A stretch of DNA of 64,000 nucleotides. Origin: Streptomyces sp. C10-9-1 (GTDB taxonomy: Bacteria; Actinomycetota; Actinomycetes; Streptomycetales; Streptomycetaceae). The position numbers and the translations under genes are program-made. Below, one piece after another: positions 43,581 through 52,544 of this stretch (positions are counted from its first letter, which is position 1; each line of letters opens with the position of its first letter). The stretch spans positions 32,914 through 96,913 of the forward strand of contig NZ_JANHKP010000023.1 of the NCBI RefSeq assembly GCF_024497955.1, given 5' to 3'. A model generated the notes under the pieces. The model saw nothing but the letters and a program-made list of their open reading frames with translations. It was not told the origin of the DNA and ran no database searches.

Positions 43581-44066
43581 TCAGGACGGATCGTAGCCGT
43601 AGACCCGCTTCGCGTCCAGATGGAGCTCGTACGGGCCCCAACAGTCTGCGGCGAGCGTGGCCACCCGGGCGCCGCAGGGACAGGCACGGTTGAGTCCGCT
43701 GTCTCCGGAGGGTCCGCAGCATCCGCTGCTGTTCTCCCAGTCCGGCAGCGGCTGGATGTCGGGCGCGTCATCGGGGTGGATCACGATGTTGTCGAGCGGC
43801 CCGGCCGAGACCATGAGGACCCCTTCATCACTCCGCCAGGGCCCACGCGGCTGCGCAGGCCCGCCGCCCTCCTGGTCCGGATGCGGCACGTACGGAGCGC
43901 CCCACGGTTCGGTCTCGATCGCGTAGTGCCCCTGCGGCACTGTGGCCGATGCCAGCCGGCTCTCCTTGTCCCGTTCCTCGTCGTCGGGCGCTGAGGGAAC
44001 GGCAGGCAGCGGCGTCAGGTCTGGCGTAAGACTGCCGCCGCACTTGGCACACAGGAAGACGGTCAT
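43581..44066 (-). CDS. Zinc-ribbon-like hypothetical protein
   Basis: A 161-residue protein from an ATG at 44066. It opens with MTVFLCAKCGGSLTPDLT (CxxC) and near the end has SGCCGPSG and ACPCGARVATLAADCWGPYELHLD, so four or more cysteines could form a zinc ribbon. It is typical of small proteins near Xre/DUF6879 modules. The stop abuts the stop of the convergent upstream gene. Function unknown. Confidence 0.7.
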   Translation of the reverse strand: MTVFLCAKCGGSLTPDLTPLPAVPSAPDDEERDKESRLASATVPQGHYAIETEPWGAPYVPHPDQEGGGPAQPRGPWRSDEGVLMVSAGPLDNIVIHPDDAPDIQPLPDWENSSGCCGPSGDSGLNRACPCGARVATLAADCWGPYELHLDAKRVYGYDPS

Positions 44067-44221
44067 GCTGCCGTTGTAGCCGCCGCGTACATCCCAGCGC
44101 ATCCTCGATTCCAACCGAGGGGGCTGCTTTCCCGTTCTGGAAAGGATCAGTACTTGACCCCACCACAACCAGCTCGGGAGCATCGAACACGACAGGCGTA
44201 CGCCGACATGTGGGGGCGAGG

Positions 44222-44428
44222 ATGCTGCGGAAGCTGTCCGGTGACCCGGAGTGCAGGAACGGAACGTGCCCGACGCTGTGGGGTACCGAGGACGCCAAGG
44301 ACTACGTAGTGCAGGGCTACGTCATCACCGACCCCGAGCGGCTGGCACAGCTCGACCTGCCCGAGGGTGAGACCGCCGTCGTGGTCCCGGCCGCGGTGCT
44401 GGAGGAGTACTTCCGTGCTCAACGGTGA
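44222..44428 (+). CDS. Small Cys-containing protein of the Xre/DUF6879 module
   Basis: A 68-residue protein (MLRKLSGDPECRNGTCPTLWGTED... EEYFRAQR) with CxxxxC near the start. Overlap with the next gene's GTG start (44415) ties it to the DUF6879 and Xre genes. Related small proteins occur in many copies in Streptomyces next to Xre regulators. Confidence 0.7.
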   Translation: MLRKLSGDPECRNGTCPTLWGTEDAKDYVVQGYVITDPERLAQLDLPEGETAVVVPAAVLEEYFRAQR

Positions 44429-44924
44429 GGAATTCGGCCGTCTCTTCGAGACCTTCGAGCGGACCGCCTTCCGCCTGGAGACGCTCGCCGTCTACAGCGT
44501 GGAGGAGGAGCGCGAGGAGTTCGAACGCTTCCTGGCCGGCGGGGACATGGGGCCTGACTGGGACGACAACCCATGGGTTCGATCCATGACCGACAAGGGC
44601 AAGCAGGTCTCACGCGTCCATGTGCTCAGGTCTCCACTAACCGATTACTTGCGGTACGAACTGGCCGCCTACCCGGGCAACATCACGGCCGGTGAGACCA
44701 TCGGCATCATCGACCAGGCCGACCAGGAAGTTGCCAGCCTGCCCGATCACGACTTCTGGTTGTTCGACGACCAGGACGTATACCGGATGCACTACACACC
44801 CGAAGGTGCATTCATCGGCGCCGAGCTGCTTCCTGCCCACTGCCTTACCGAGTATCAGGACTACCGAGACCGCGCCTTGGCCGAAGCTGTGCCGTTCGCG
44901 GACTACTGGGAGCGGCACCACTGA
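44415..44924 (+). CDS. DUF6879 family protein
   Basis: A 169-residue protein from a GTG start: EEFGRLFETFERTAFRLETLAVYSVEEE, then LTDYLRYELAAYPGNITAGETIGII and DFWLFDDQDVYRMHYTPEG. This is the DUF6879 pattern, almost always found directly upstream of an Xre regulator with a DUF5753 domain. It overlaps both neighbours. It is suspected to form a regulator/partner unit in development or secondary metabolism. Confidence 0.82.
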   Translation: MLNGEEFGRLFETFERTAFRLETLAVYSVEEEREEFERFLAGGDMGPDWDDNPWVRSMTDKGKQVSRVHVLRSPLTDYLRYELAAYPGNITAGETIGIIDQADQEVASLPDHDFWLFDDQDVYRMHYTPEGAFIGAELLPAHCLTEYQDYRDRALAEAVPFADYWERHH

Positions 44925-45754
44925 CCGCCGACTCGATCGGGAAAGCCCTGCGGGCGCTGCGCGACGCATCCGGACTCACGGGTGACGCGGTGGCCCGCAG
45001 GGCTTCCATGTCTGCCGGGAAGCTCTCGAAGATCGAGACCGGCAAGGTACGACCGACCGTCCAGGACGTGGACTTGGTCCTCACCGCCATAGGCGTGAGC
45101 CAGGAAGTCAAGGAAGAGTTCCTGGCAGCCGCCCGCGCTGAAGCCACCGAGGCCACCGCATGGCGCCTGCTGCGCCGCATGGGCCCCTGGAAGCACCAGA
45201 AGACCATCCGGGCCATCGAGGCCGGCACAACCACACTCAGGCTCTTTCAAGGGCAGCTCTTTCCCGGACTCCTCCAGACGCCCGAGTACGCCTACGCCGT
45301 CTTCTCCCTGCCTCCGTCCCTGCCGGAGGAGACCAGGACCAAGACCGTGGCTGCCCGCCTCGAACGGCAATCCGTCCTGTACGAACCGGGCAGGTCGTTC
45401 CACTTCCTGATCTGCGAACACGTACTCCGGTGGCGCATCTGCGAGCCCGTGGTCATGGCGCTCCAGCTCGACCGGCTCGCATCCGTGTCCCGTCTGCCCA
45501 ACGTCTCGCTGGGGGTCGTCCCGTCCGACCGCCGGATGCCCGACTTCCCTATGACCTGCTTCAGCCTCCACGACGACCGTCTCGTCATCGTGGAGACGTT
45601 CCACTCCGAGGTCACCACCCGCGACCCGAAGGACGTCCAGCTCTACCTCGACACCTTCGAACGGTTCGCCGCGGTGGCGGTCTACGGCGATGCCATGAGA
45701 GCCCTGGTCGAGGGCATCCGGGACGGATTCTTGCCCCAACAGGAAAGGTCCTAG
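44921..45754 (+). CDS. Xre-family regulator with DUF5753 C-terminal domain, apparent CTG start
   Basis: A 277-residue regulator. The helix-turn-helix reads ALRALRDASGLTGDAVARRASMSAGKLSKIETGK, followed by the DUF5753 ligand-like domain with FPGLLQTPEYAYAVF. No ATG, GTG or TTG precedes the helix-turn-helix in frame: the first is the GTG at 44990, which would remove half of it. CTG at 44921 overlaps the DUF6879 stop (CTGA, where relatives have ATGA) and has a GGGAG box 8 bases upstream, so I take it as the start. Confidence 0.75.
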   Translation: MTADSIGKALRALRDASGLTGDAVARRASMSAGKLSKIETGKVRPTVQDVDLVLTAIGVSQEVKEEFLAAARAEATEATAWRLLRRMGPWKHQKTIRAIEAGTTTLRLFQGQLFPGLLQTPEYAYAVFSLPPSLPEETRTKTVAARLERQSVLYEPGRSFHFLICEHVLRWRICEPVVMALQLDRLASVSRLPNVSLGVVPSDRRMPDFPMTCFSLHDDRLVIVETFHSEVTTRDPKDVQLYLDTFERFAAVAVYGDAMRALVEGIRDGFLPQQERS

Positions 45755-45813
45755 AAAGAGCTGCTCAGCGGGTGAAGCATCAGCGGTGCCGACACCCGAG
45801 GGAGGGAATCCCA

Positions 45814-46023
45814 GTGAGCAGCCCCAGCACCACGATGGACCCGCCGGTTCAACTGTCCCTCCCCCGCACACAGCCTGCGCCTGCGCCTGCGCCGGGTTGC
45901 GGTGTCTGCGCTGCCCTTGCGAAGCAACGCACAGCGGCGTACGGCGCCGGGGACCTGTCCGCCGTCTCGGACTGCAACGTCGAGCTGGCCACGCACCCCA
46001 CGAAGCACTCTGGGGGGCGGTAG
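45814..46023 (+). CDS. Small hypothetical protein after the Xre gene
   Basis: A 69-residue protein from a GTG start behind GGGAGGGAATCCCA. It has a Pro-rich N-terminus and a C-terminal GCGVCAALAKQRTAAYGAGD segment with CxxC. Similar small genes end Xre/DUF6879 modules. Function unknown. Confidence 0.65.
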   Translation: MSSPSTTMDPPVQLSLPRTQPAPAPAPGCGVCAALAKQRTAAYGAGDLSAVSDCNVELATHPTKHSGGR

Positions 46024-46192
46024 TGGACATGCAGACCGGGAGAGACGGACGTACAGCGGCTCTGAGCGCCTCCGAACCTCCTCAGGGTGGATCGCGGTGG
46101 TGCTGCGCGGCCCGGCAGAGATCATCACAGTCCGGCGGCCCGGGTCCGGCGCCCAGCGCGTTCGGCGGGCGCCCTCCTCCTGGCCTGCCGCG

Positions 46193-46768
46193 TCAGCGGC
46201 CGTCGTCCCCGGACTGCCCCGATGGGGCCGTGCGGCTTCCGCCGAGCAGGAGCACCAGACCGGCCAGGCCCCCCACCAGCCACGGGCCCATCGCGAACAC
46301 CGGCCCCCCGAGGACGACCGCGGCGGCGAAGCCCGCGAGCGAGGCCGTGAGCACGCCGGCAGCGCTGCGCGCGACGACCGTGCCCCGGTCCCATTCCTGC
46401 CGCAGCACGCCCTCGCGGCGCCACAGTTGCCAGAAGGCGACGGCGGTGAACAGGGCCATGCCCCCCGCAATGGGCAGAGGAACCGGGGGGAAACCAGCGC
46501 CGAAGGCGCCGTCGCCCCGGGCCAGCTCCCGCACCCCGGTGACGAACACCACGGGTCCGATCAGGGCGAAGACGGCTGCTACGGCCCGGACGAAGCCGGG
46601 CCGCACGAGCGTTCTCCTGGGGGCTCCGAAGAGCACGGACCGCTGCGAGAACGTCAGCAGCCGGGCAGCGGCACCCCGTATGTCCGCCGCCACGATCACA
46701 CCGAATCCCGTCGCCAGCACGCCCCACACCACAGAGAACAGCGCACCGCCCTCACTGCTTCCCTGCAT
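46193..46768 (-). CDS. Multi-pass membrane protein
   Basis: A 191-residue protein with four to five predicted helices (SVVWGVLATGFGVIVAADI, VRAVAAVFALIGPVVFVTGV, IAGGMALFTAVAFWQLW, GVLTASLAGFAAAVVLGGPVF, LVGGLAGLVLLLGG). No known domain is recognised. The ATG at 46768 is taken; a GTG further upstream is possible. Confidence 0.65.
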   Translation of the reverse strand: MQGSSEGGALFSVVWGVLATGFGVIVAADIRGAAARLLTFSQRSVLFGAPRRTLVRPGFVRAVAAVFALIGPVVFVTGVRELARGDGAFGAGFPPVPLPIAGGMALFTAVAFWQLWRREGVLRQEWDRGTVVARSAAGVLTASLAGFAAAVVLGGPVFAMGPWLVGGLAGLVLLLGGSRTAPSGQSGDDGR

Positions 46769-47204
46769 CCCGGTCCTTCCGCCGTCATCTGTGCGAACCG
46801 CTGCCACCGTACGGCGGCCTACCTGCCGGTATCGATGCCGGGTTCCGGCAGTCCTCAGGTGGTCCCTGCTGGCGAGGAGGCCGGGAGCCTTCCCCGCGGG
46901 CGACCGGAGCGGGCGGCGCCTGTCGCCCGGCGAGGCCGACCGGCCGAACCGTGGCCCGGCTGCGGCGGGCACGCCCTGGTCACCGTCCACCGGGTGCCGT
47001 TCCCCGAGACCGGCCTCCGGCCGGAGGTACCGGCGGCGGCCCTGCTGCCGTGGGCGGAGCGGGAGTTCGGCCTGCCGCCGTGTCCGGTCGGCGCGGCGTT
47101 CGACCGGGCCGCGAACCGCTACCGCTTCACCCGGCCCGGCGAGGGCGCCGCGCTCACGGACGCCGCCCCGCCGGGATGGCCCCGGCCTGTGCCAGTCTCG
47201 GGGG
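46769..47204. other. 436-base stretch with coding-like codon bias but no clear gene
   Basis: A plus-strand frame across 46950-47200 reads like protein (HALVTVHRVPFPETGLRPEV, LLPWAEREFGLPPCPVGAAFD) with Streptomyces codon bias, but no plausible start with a ribosome-binding site was found before it. It may be a gene remnant or a short gene with an unusual start. Confidence 0.35.
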
Positions 47205-47579
47205 ATGATCGACCACATCTCGGTACAGGTGACGGACCCGGCGGCCAGCGCCGCCTTCTACGACCGTGTGCTCGCCCCCCTGGGCGGGGCCCGGCTCTTC
47301 GAGCGCGACGGTGGCAGGGTGATCGGCTACGGGCGGGACTTCCCCTCGTTCTGGATCGGCCCGGCGGACACCGGTGGCCCGGCCCGCGAGGCGCATCTTG
47401 CCTTCACGGCGCGCGACCGGGCGGCCGTGCGCGCCTTCTTCGAGGCCGCGGTCGCGGCGGGGGCCGAGGTGCTGCACGAGCCGAGGACGTGGCCGGAGTA
47501 CCACCCGGCGTACTACGGGGCGTTCGTCCGGGACCCGGACGGCAACAACGTCGAGGCGGTCTGCCACGCCCCCGGGTAG
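47205..47579 (+). CDS. Glyoxalase/VOC-superfamily protein
   Basis: A 124-residue VOC protein: MIDHISVQVTDPAASAAFYDRVLAPLG, then HLAFTARDRAAVRAFFEAAVAAGA and GAFVRDPDGNNVEAVCH. The usual metal-ligand positions (His4, His in HLAF, Glu in NNVEAV) are present. The function could be glyoxalase-like, dioxygenase or drug binding. The start is preceded by a G-rich stretch (GGGG). Confidence 0.85.
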   Translation: MIDHISVQVTDPAASAAFYDRVLAPLGGARLFERDGGRVIGYGRDFPSFWIGPADTGGPAREAHLAFTARDRAAVRAFFEAAVAAGAEVLHEPRTWPEYHPAYYGAFVRDPDGNNVEAVCHAPG

Positions 47580-47589
47580 GCACCAGGCC

Positions 47590-47612
47590 CCGGTCCGGCT
47601 GAGCCGGACCGG
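47590..47612. terminator. Short hairpin between convergent VOC and DUF1330 genes
   Basis: Perfect 10-base arms (ccggtccggc and gccggaccgg) with a 3-base loop lie 11 bases after the VOC stop. Confidence 0.6.
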
Positions 47613-47633
47613 AGCACGGGGCGGCTCCCCGGA

Positions 47634-47984
47634 TCAGGCGCCCGCCCGGGCCCCTCGGAGGGCCGCTGCCGTCGCGGAGGCGTCGTAGCCGGGGCCCACG
47701 CCCTCGGCGAGGACCACGTCGCCCGCCATGTGGCGGGTGCGCAGCGGCAGGAGCGCCCGGTAGGCGTCGGAGGCGTACCAGGCTCGGGCCTCCCCGGTGC
47801 TGGGGAAGGCGACGACCACCAGGGCCCCGGGCCAGTCGCCCTCCAGCACCTCCACGGCCGAGCCGTGGACGAGGAAGCGTCCGCCGTAAGGCTCCATGGT
47901 CCGCTGGATGCGTTCCATGTAGGTGAGGACCTCCTCGTCGAGGTGCTCGGCGGGGTGCAGGTGGGCGACGGCGTACGCGGTCAT
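47634..47984 (-). CDS. DUF1330 domain protein
   Basis: A 116-residue protein (MTAYAVAHLHPAEHLDEEVLTYMERIQRTMEPYGGRFLVHG, ALVVVAFPSTGEARAWYASDAYRAL) matching the small ferredoxin-like DUF1330 family. Function unknown, and the neighbours give no further hint. Confidence 0.8.
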   Translation of the reverse strand: MTAYAVAHLHPAEHLDEEVLTYMERIQRTMEPYGGRFLVHGSAVEVLEGDWPGALVVVAFPSTGEARAWYASDAYRALLPLRTRHMAGDVVLAEGVGPGYDASATAAALRGARAGA

Positions 47985-48048
47985 GGCGTCCTCCGGGGGC
48001 GGGGTGCCCGGGGTTCCGGGCATGCCCCGATCGTGCCGGGACGCGCAG

Positions 48049-48085
48049 GTGCCCGTCGATGACCTCGGAGGTCATCGACGGGCAC
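48049..48085. terminator. Perfect 17-bp hairpin downstream of the alcohol dehydrogenase
   Basis: Arms of 17 bases (48049-48065 and 48069-48085) with a 3-base loop begin 13 bases after the stop of the leftward dehydrogenase gene and end before the next leftward gene. It should stop transcription from the dehydrogenase. Confidence 0.8.
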
Positions 48086-48097
48086 GGTGCCGGGCTG

Positions 48098-49150
48098 TCA
48101 GATGGTGGACGTGTCGATGACGAAGCGGTACCGCACGTCGCTCGCCAGGACCCGCTCGTACGCCTCGTTGACCCGGTCCGCGGAGATCACCTCGATCTCC
48201 GCGCCGAGGCCGTGCTCGGCGCAGAAGTCGAGCATCTCCTGGGTCTCGGGGAGTCCGCCGATGCCCGAGCCGGCGAGCGTCCTGCGGTCGCCGATCAGCG
48301 AGAACAGGTTGAGGGAGACGGGCTCCTCGGGGGCGCCCACGTTGACCAGTGCGCCGTCCGTGCGCAGCAGGCCGAGGTACGTGTCGAAGGGCAGCGGTGC
48401 CGAGACCGTGGAGACGATGAGGTCGAAGGTGCCGGCCAGCGCCTCGAACGTGGCCTCGTCGGAGGTGGCGTGGTAGGCCGCCGCGCCGAGTCGGAGGCCG
48501 TCGTCCTTCTTGCGGAGCGTCTGGGAGAGGACGGTCACCTCGGCGCCGAGGGCGTGGGCGATCTTGACTCCCATGTGGCCCAGGCCGCCGAGGCCGACGA
48601 TGGCGACCTTCTTCCCGGGGCCGGCCTTCCAGTGGCGCAGCGGCGAGTAGAGGGTGATGCCCGCGCACAGCAGCGGGGCGGCCCGGTCGAGCGCGAGGCC
48701 GTCGGGGATGCGGACGGTGAAGCGCTCGTCGACGACGATCCGGGTGGAGTAGCCGCCGTAGGTGGGCTCGCCGTTCTTGTCGAGGGCGTTGTAGGTGGCC
48801 ACACCGCCGCCGGTGCAGTACTGCTCCAGGCCCGCCTCGCAGTTGTCGCACACGCGGCAGGAGTCCACGAGGCAGCCGACGCCGACCCGGTCGCCGGGGG
48901 CGAAGCGGGTGACGCCGGAGCCGACCTCGGCGACGACACCGGCGATCTCGTGGCCGGGGACCATGGGGTAGATGCCCTTGCCCCAGCCGTCGCGTGCCTG
49001 GTGGATGTCGGAGTGGCAGATGCCCGCGAACCTGACGTCGATCAGCACGTCGTGCTCGCCCACGGCTCGCCGGGGGATGGTGGTGCGCTGAAGCGGGGCG
49101 CCGGCGGCGGGGGCCGCGTAGGCCGGGACGGTGGAGGCGTTCGTGGTCAT
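48098..49150 (-). CDS. Zinc-dependent alcohol dehydrogenase (NADP, YahK/CAD-like)
   Basis: A 350-residue medium-chain dehydrogenase. Catalytic zinc ligands are in GICHSDIH and PGHEIAG, the structural zinc in CRVCDNCEAGLEQYC, and the cofactor loop is GLGGLGHMGVK. The SRTL-equivalent segment (LSQTLRKK) points to NADPH. The family reduces aldehydes broadly. It is divergent from an Xre-type regulator over 126 bases, which probably controls it. Confidence 0.9.
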   Translation of the reverse strand: MTTNASTVPAYAAPAAGAPLQRTTIPRRAVGEHDVLIDVRFAGICHSDIHQARDGWGKGIYPMVPGHEIAGVVAEVGSGVTRFAPGDRVGVGCLVDSCRVCDNCEAGLEQYCTGGGVATYNALDKNGEPTYGGYSTRIVVDERFTVRIPDGLALDRAAPLLCAGITLYSPLRHWKAGPGKKVAIVGLGGLGHMGVKIAHALGAEVTVLSQTLRKKDDGLRLGAAAYHATSDEATFEALAGTFDLIVSTVSAPLPFDTYLGLLRTDGALVNVGAPEEPVSLNLFSLIGDRRTLAGSGIGGLPETQEMLDFCAEHGLGAEIEVISADRVNEAYERVLASDVRYRFVIDTSTI

Positions 49151-49276
49151 GGGGCGAGCCTGCCTCCGGTGCGTCGGTGCACCCAGTCCCCTGCTGTTCC
49201 TATGCCCGCGGTGCCTATCACCCGCAGGGTCAGGCTCGCAGCATCGGCCGGTGACCGGGGACCGGATACTGGGGGG

Positions 49277-50140
49277 ATGGACCAGCGTGCGGAACTCAGC
49301 GAATTCCTCCGGTCGAGGAGGGCCCGGCTGAAGCCTGCGGACGTGGGGCTTCCCGACTTCGGGCGCTACCGGCGGGTGCCGGGGCTGCGCCGGGAGGAGC
49401 TGGCGCAGCTGGCCGGGGTGTCGGTGGCGTACTACACGCGGCTGGAGCAGGGCAACGGGCAGAACGTGTCCTCGGAGGTGCTGGACTCGATCGCGCGGGC
49501 GCTGCGGCTGTCGGAGACCGAGCGGGCCCATCTGACCCATCTGGCGAAGCCGAAGGCGAAGAAGCGCCGGGCGGCCGCGGCCCGGCCGCAGCAGGTGCGT
49601 CCGCAGGTGCGGCAGCTGATCGACGCGATGGACCCGGTGCCCGCTGTGGTGCTGGGCCGGGGGCTGGACATCCTGGCGTGGAACCGGATGGCGCGGGCCC
49701 TGCTGGGCGACTTCGCCGCGTGGGAGCCGCAGGAGCGCAACATGGCCCGGCATGTGTTCCTGGACGACAACGCCCGGAGCCTGTACCGCGATTGGGAGTG
49801 CAAGGCCGTCGAGGTGGTGAGCGTGCTGCGGCTGTGCGCGGGCTGCTACCCGGACGATCTGCGGTTGTCGGGGCTGGTGGGGGAACTGTCCGTGAAGAGC
49901 GAGGAGTTCCGGTCGCTGTGGGCGGCGCACACGGTGGCGGACAAGGGCCACGGCGTGAAGCGGCTGAACCATCCGCTGGTGGGCGACCTGGATCTGGCGC
50001 ACGAGACGCTTCAGTTCCCCGACGACCACGACCTGTCGCTGGTCACCTACCACGCGGAGCCGGGAAGCCGGTCCGCGGAGTCGCTGCGGCTGCTCTCCGA
50101 CTGGGGGGTCGAGGAGGCGGCGGACGCGGGCACCAGGTGA
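49277..50140 (+). CDS. Helix-turn-helix regulator with MmyB-like ligand-binding domain
   Basis: A 287-residue protein: N-terminal helix-turn-helix GLRREELAQLAGVSVAYYTRLEQGNGQNVSSEVLDSIARALRL and a C-terminal MmyB-like domain (LDILAWNRMARALLGDF, FRSLWAAHTVADKGHGVKRLNHPLVGDL). The family binds fatty-acid-like ligands and generally regulates a divergent short-chain or zinc dehydrogenase, as here. Confidence 0.9.
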   Translation: MDQRAELSEFLRSRRARLKPADVGLPDFGRYRRVPGLRREELAQLAGVSVAYYTRLEQGNGQNVSSEVLDSIARALRLSETERAHLTHLAKPKAKKRRAAAARPQQVRPQVRQLIDAMDPVPAVVLGRGLDILAWNRMARALLGDFAAWEPQERNMARHVFLDDNARSLYRDWECKAVEVVSVLRLCAGCYPDDLRLSGLVGELSVKSEEFRSLWAAHTVADKGHGVKRLNHPLVGDLDLAHETLQFPDDHDLSLVTYHAEPGSRSAESLRLLSDWGVEEAADAGTR

Positions 50141-50168
50141 GTGCGGGAGGTCCCGCGGGGCGGGAGGC

Positions 50169-51167
50169 TCACAGGGTGGTGCGGAAGTACCCGGCAGTCC
50201 GTTCGCGACGGTAGCCGAGGGCCGCGTTGACGGCGCGCATGGGTGCGTTGTCGTCGGCGACGGTCGTGGCGATCTCGCGCAGGGAGGGCAGGGTCCCGGG
50301 TACGAGGCCCATCAGGTGGCGCTTGACCGCCCGGCCGAGGCCCCGGCCGCGGTGGCGGGGGATGACCACGGTGTCGTACTGGAGGGCCCGGGTGTCGGCG
50401 GGATCGCGCAGGACGAGCTCGGTGTAGGCCGCGACCTCCCCCGTGGCGGTGTGCAGGACGGCGGCGGTGAGGATCCGGCCACCCCGCTCCTCGACCAGGC
50501 GGGCGGCCGCTCTCACGCGGTCTGCGTCCCAGGCGGGGGCGGGTGTGCCGGGGTCGCCCGAGGGGGCGTCGGCCATGGCGCGGTGGGCGTCGGCGAAGGG
50601 CTCGGCGTGGGCGTCGGGGACCGTGCCGGTCCAGTGGGCGTGGGTGTAGCCGGGCGGGAGGGCGGGGGCCTGCGGTCGTGCGGCGAGGGCGCCCCGCAGG
50701 TCCTGCACGTACCAGGCGAGCGGCAGGGCGTTGGCGAAGCCGCGGGCGCGGGCGAAGCGCTCTCCGGCGCCGCCGCTCTCCACCAGGGCGGACAGCGAGG
50801 TGCGGCCGTCGGCGAGGAGTGCGGCGCGCAGGGCCTCCCAGAGCCGGTGCCCCGTGCCGTGTCCGCGGGCGCCGGGGCGGACGACGAGGGTGTCCAGGTG
50901 GGCCGTGTGCCGGTCGGCGTCGCCGGTGGGGAGCACCAGGGAGGCGACACCGTCGAAGCCGCCGCCGGCACCGGGTGCGGTCAGGTGCAGGGTCCGGGTG
51001 CGGGCGGCCGGGAGGCTGAGCCTGCCGGCGCTGTCGGCCCGGCCGGGCGGGGGCACTCCGGGGAGGTCGTGGAGGTGCGCCTCGCGCACGGTGGCGTGCC
51101 AGGCGTCGACGGCGGTGCCGGTGGGGGGCGTGGCCAGGGGGGTGACGGGCGGGGCGGAGGTGCTCAT
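50169..51167 (-). CDS. GNAT-family acetyltransferase with two GNAT-like domains
   Basis: A 332-residue protein with two acetyltransferase-type halves: TLVVRPGARGHGTGHRLWEAL (near residue 95) and VIPRHRGRGLGRAVKRHLM (near 270), each with an R/Q-x-x-G-x-G/A-like acetyl-CoA loop. The N-terminal 40 residues are low in structure. The substrate is unknown. Such double-GNAT proteins resemble mycothiol synthase in layout, but the active-site details do not allow that assignment. Confidence 0.75.
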   Translation of the reverse strand: MSTSAPPVTPLATPPTGTAVDAWHATVREAHLHDLPGVPPPGRADSAGRLSLPAARTRTLHLTAPGAGGGFDGVASLVLPTGDADRHTAHLDTLVVRPGARGHGTGHRLWEALRAALLADGRTSLSALVESGGAGERFARARGFANALPLAWYVQDLRGALAARPQAPALPPGYTHAHWTGTVPDAHAEPFADAHRAMADAPSGDPGTPAPAWDADRVRAAARLVEERGGRILTAAVLHTATGEVAAYTELVLRDPADTRALQYDTVVIPRHRGRGLGRAVKRHLMGLVPGTLPSLREIATTVADDNAPMRAVNAALGYRRERTAGYFRTTL

Positions 51168-51244
51168 GGGAGGCAGGCTACGAGCGTCTCCGACGGGGCG
51201 CAGGTGGTTTTCCCCGGGGTCGGAGGGCCCCGGCGGAAACGGAG

Positions 51245-51274
51245 GCGGCGGCCCCCTCCGTCGGGGGCCGCCGC
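51245..51274. terminator. Hairpin downstream of the L,D-transpeptidase gene
   Basis: Perfect 12-base arms (gcggcggccccc and gggggccgccgc) with a 6-base loop lie 22 bases after the stop of the leftward transpeptidase gene. Confidence 0.75.
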
Positions 51275-51296
51275 GTGTGTGGCGTCGTGCGGTGGG

Positions 51297-52544
51297 TCAG
51301 ACGGCGGAGCCGGCCGTCCACTGCGACCAGGGCATGTTCCAGCCGTTGAGGCCGTTGTCGGGCTGGATGACCTTGTCCTTGGAGTTCTTGACGACGACCA
51401 CGTCCCCGACGAGGGAGTTGTCGTAGAACCAGGCGCCGGGCTGGTTCGGGTCGCCCGCGCCCTTGACGTCGTTCAGGCCGACGCAGCCGTGGCTGGTGTT
51501 GGCGCTGCCGAAGACGGAGTCCGCGCCCCAGTAGTTGCCGTGGATGAAGGTGCCGGAGGTGGACAGGCGCATGGCGTGCGGCACGTCCTTGATGTCGTAC
51601 TCGCCCTCGCCGTCGTCGTCGGTGAAGCCGACGGTGGCGCCGTTCATCCGGGTCTCCTTGAACTTCTCGGAGATCACCATCTGGCCGTTGTAGGTCGGGT
51701 TCTCGGGCGAGCCGGCGGAGATCGGGATGGTCTTGATCGTCTTGCCGTCCTGGGTGACCGTCATGGTCTTGGCGGCGACGTCGACCGTGGAGACCTGGTT
51801 GCGGCCGATCTTGAAGGTGACGGTCTTCTGCTGGACTCCGTACATGCCGTCCGCGCCCTCGACGCCGTCGAGGGCCAGCTTGAGGGTCACCGTGGAGCCC
51901 TCGGTCCAGTACTGGTCCGGGCGGAAGTCCAGGCGCTGGTCGTTGAACCAGTGGCCGACGACCTCCTGGCCGGAGCTGGAGCTGACGGTGATGCCGGACT
52001 GGACGGCCTTGCGGTCGGTGATCGCCTTGTTGAAGTTGATCGAGACCGGCATGCCGACGCCGACGGTGGAGCCGTCCTCGGGCGTGAAGTAGCCGATGAA
52101 GCTGTCGTCCGGGGACACGGTGGTGAAGGAGGAGTTCTCGTGGGCCTCCAGCCCGGCCTCGTCCTTCGCCGTGGCGGCGAGCTTGTAGGAGGTGGACCGC
52201 TGCAGCGGGGCGTCCGGCTGCCAGCTCCTGCCGTCCGCGGCCAGGGTGCCCGCGACCGGGGTACCGTCCGCGGCGGTCATCTCCACCGCGGTCAGGGTGC
52301 CGTCGGTGACGGTGACCTTGGCGGCGTTGTTGATGCTGGCGTTGTCGGAGCCGTTCTCGGGCGTGATCGCTATTCGGGCCTTGGAGACCTCCTTGGCCGC
52401 CGCCGCGTCGACCTCCGCCTGTGACGCCGCGGAACTCTTGGTGGACGCTTCCTTGTCGCCGTCGCTGCACGCGGAAAGCACCAGCACGCCCCCGAGCATC
52501 GCGGACACGGCCACCAGGCCCCTGCGCCGCTTGCTGTCCGTCAT
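51297..52544 (-). CDS. L,D-transpeptidase lipoprotein (Ig-like domains plus YkuD)
   Basis: A 415-residue exported lipoprotein. The signal peptide ends in the lipobox LVLSAC (Cys near residue 28). Two Ig-like domains follow (about residues 50-250, with SIGxxxP-like GVGMPVSINFNKAITD). The C-terminal YkuD catalytic domain has HGNYWGADSVFGSANTSHGCVGL with the active cysteine and His. It makes 3-3 crosslinks in peptidoglycan. The ATG at 52544 is chosen over 52559 because GGAG lies 9 bases before it. Confidence 0.92.
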   Translation of the reverse strand: MTDSKRRRGLVAVSAMLGGVLVLSACSDGDKEASTKSSAASQAEVDAAAAKEVSKARIAITPENGSDNASINNAAKVTVTDGTLTAVEMTAADGTPVAGTLAADGRSWQPDAPLQRSTSYKLAATAKDEAGLEAHENSSFTTVSPDDSFIGYFTPEDGSTVGVGMPVSINFNKAITDRKAVQSGITVSSSSGQEVVGHWFNDQRLDFRPDQYWTEGSTVTLKLALDGVEGADGMYGVQQKTVTFKIGRNQVSTVDVAAKTMTVTQDGKTIKTIPISAGSPENPTYNGQMVISEKFKETRMNGATVGFTDDDGEGEYDIKDVPHAMRLSTSGTFIHGNYWGADSVFGSANTSHGCVGLNDVKGAGDPNQPGAWFYDNSLVGDVVVVKNSKDKVIQPDNGLNGWNMPWSQWTAGSAV

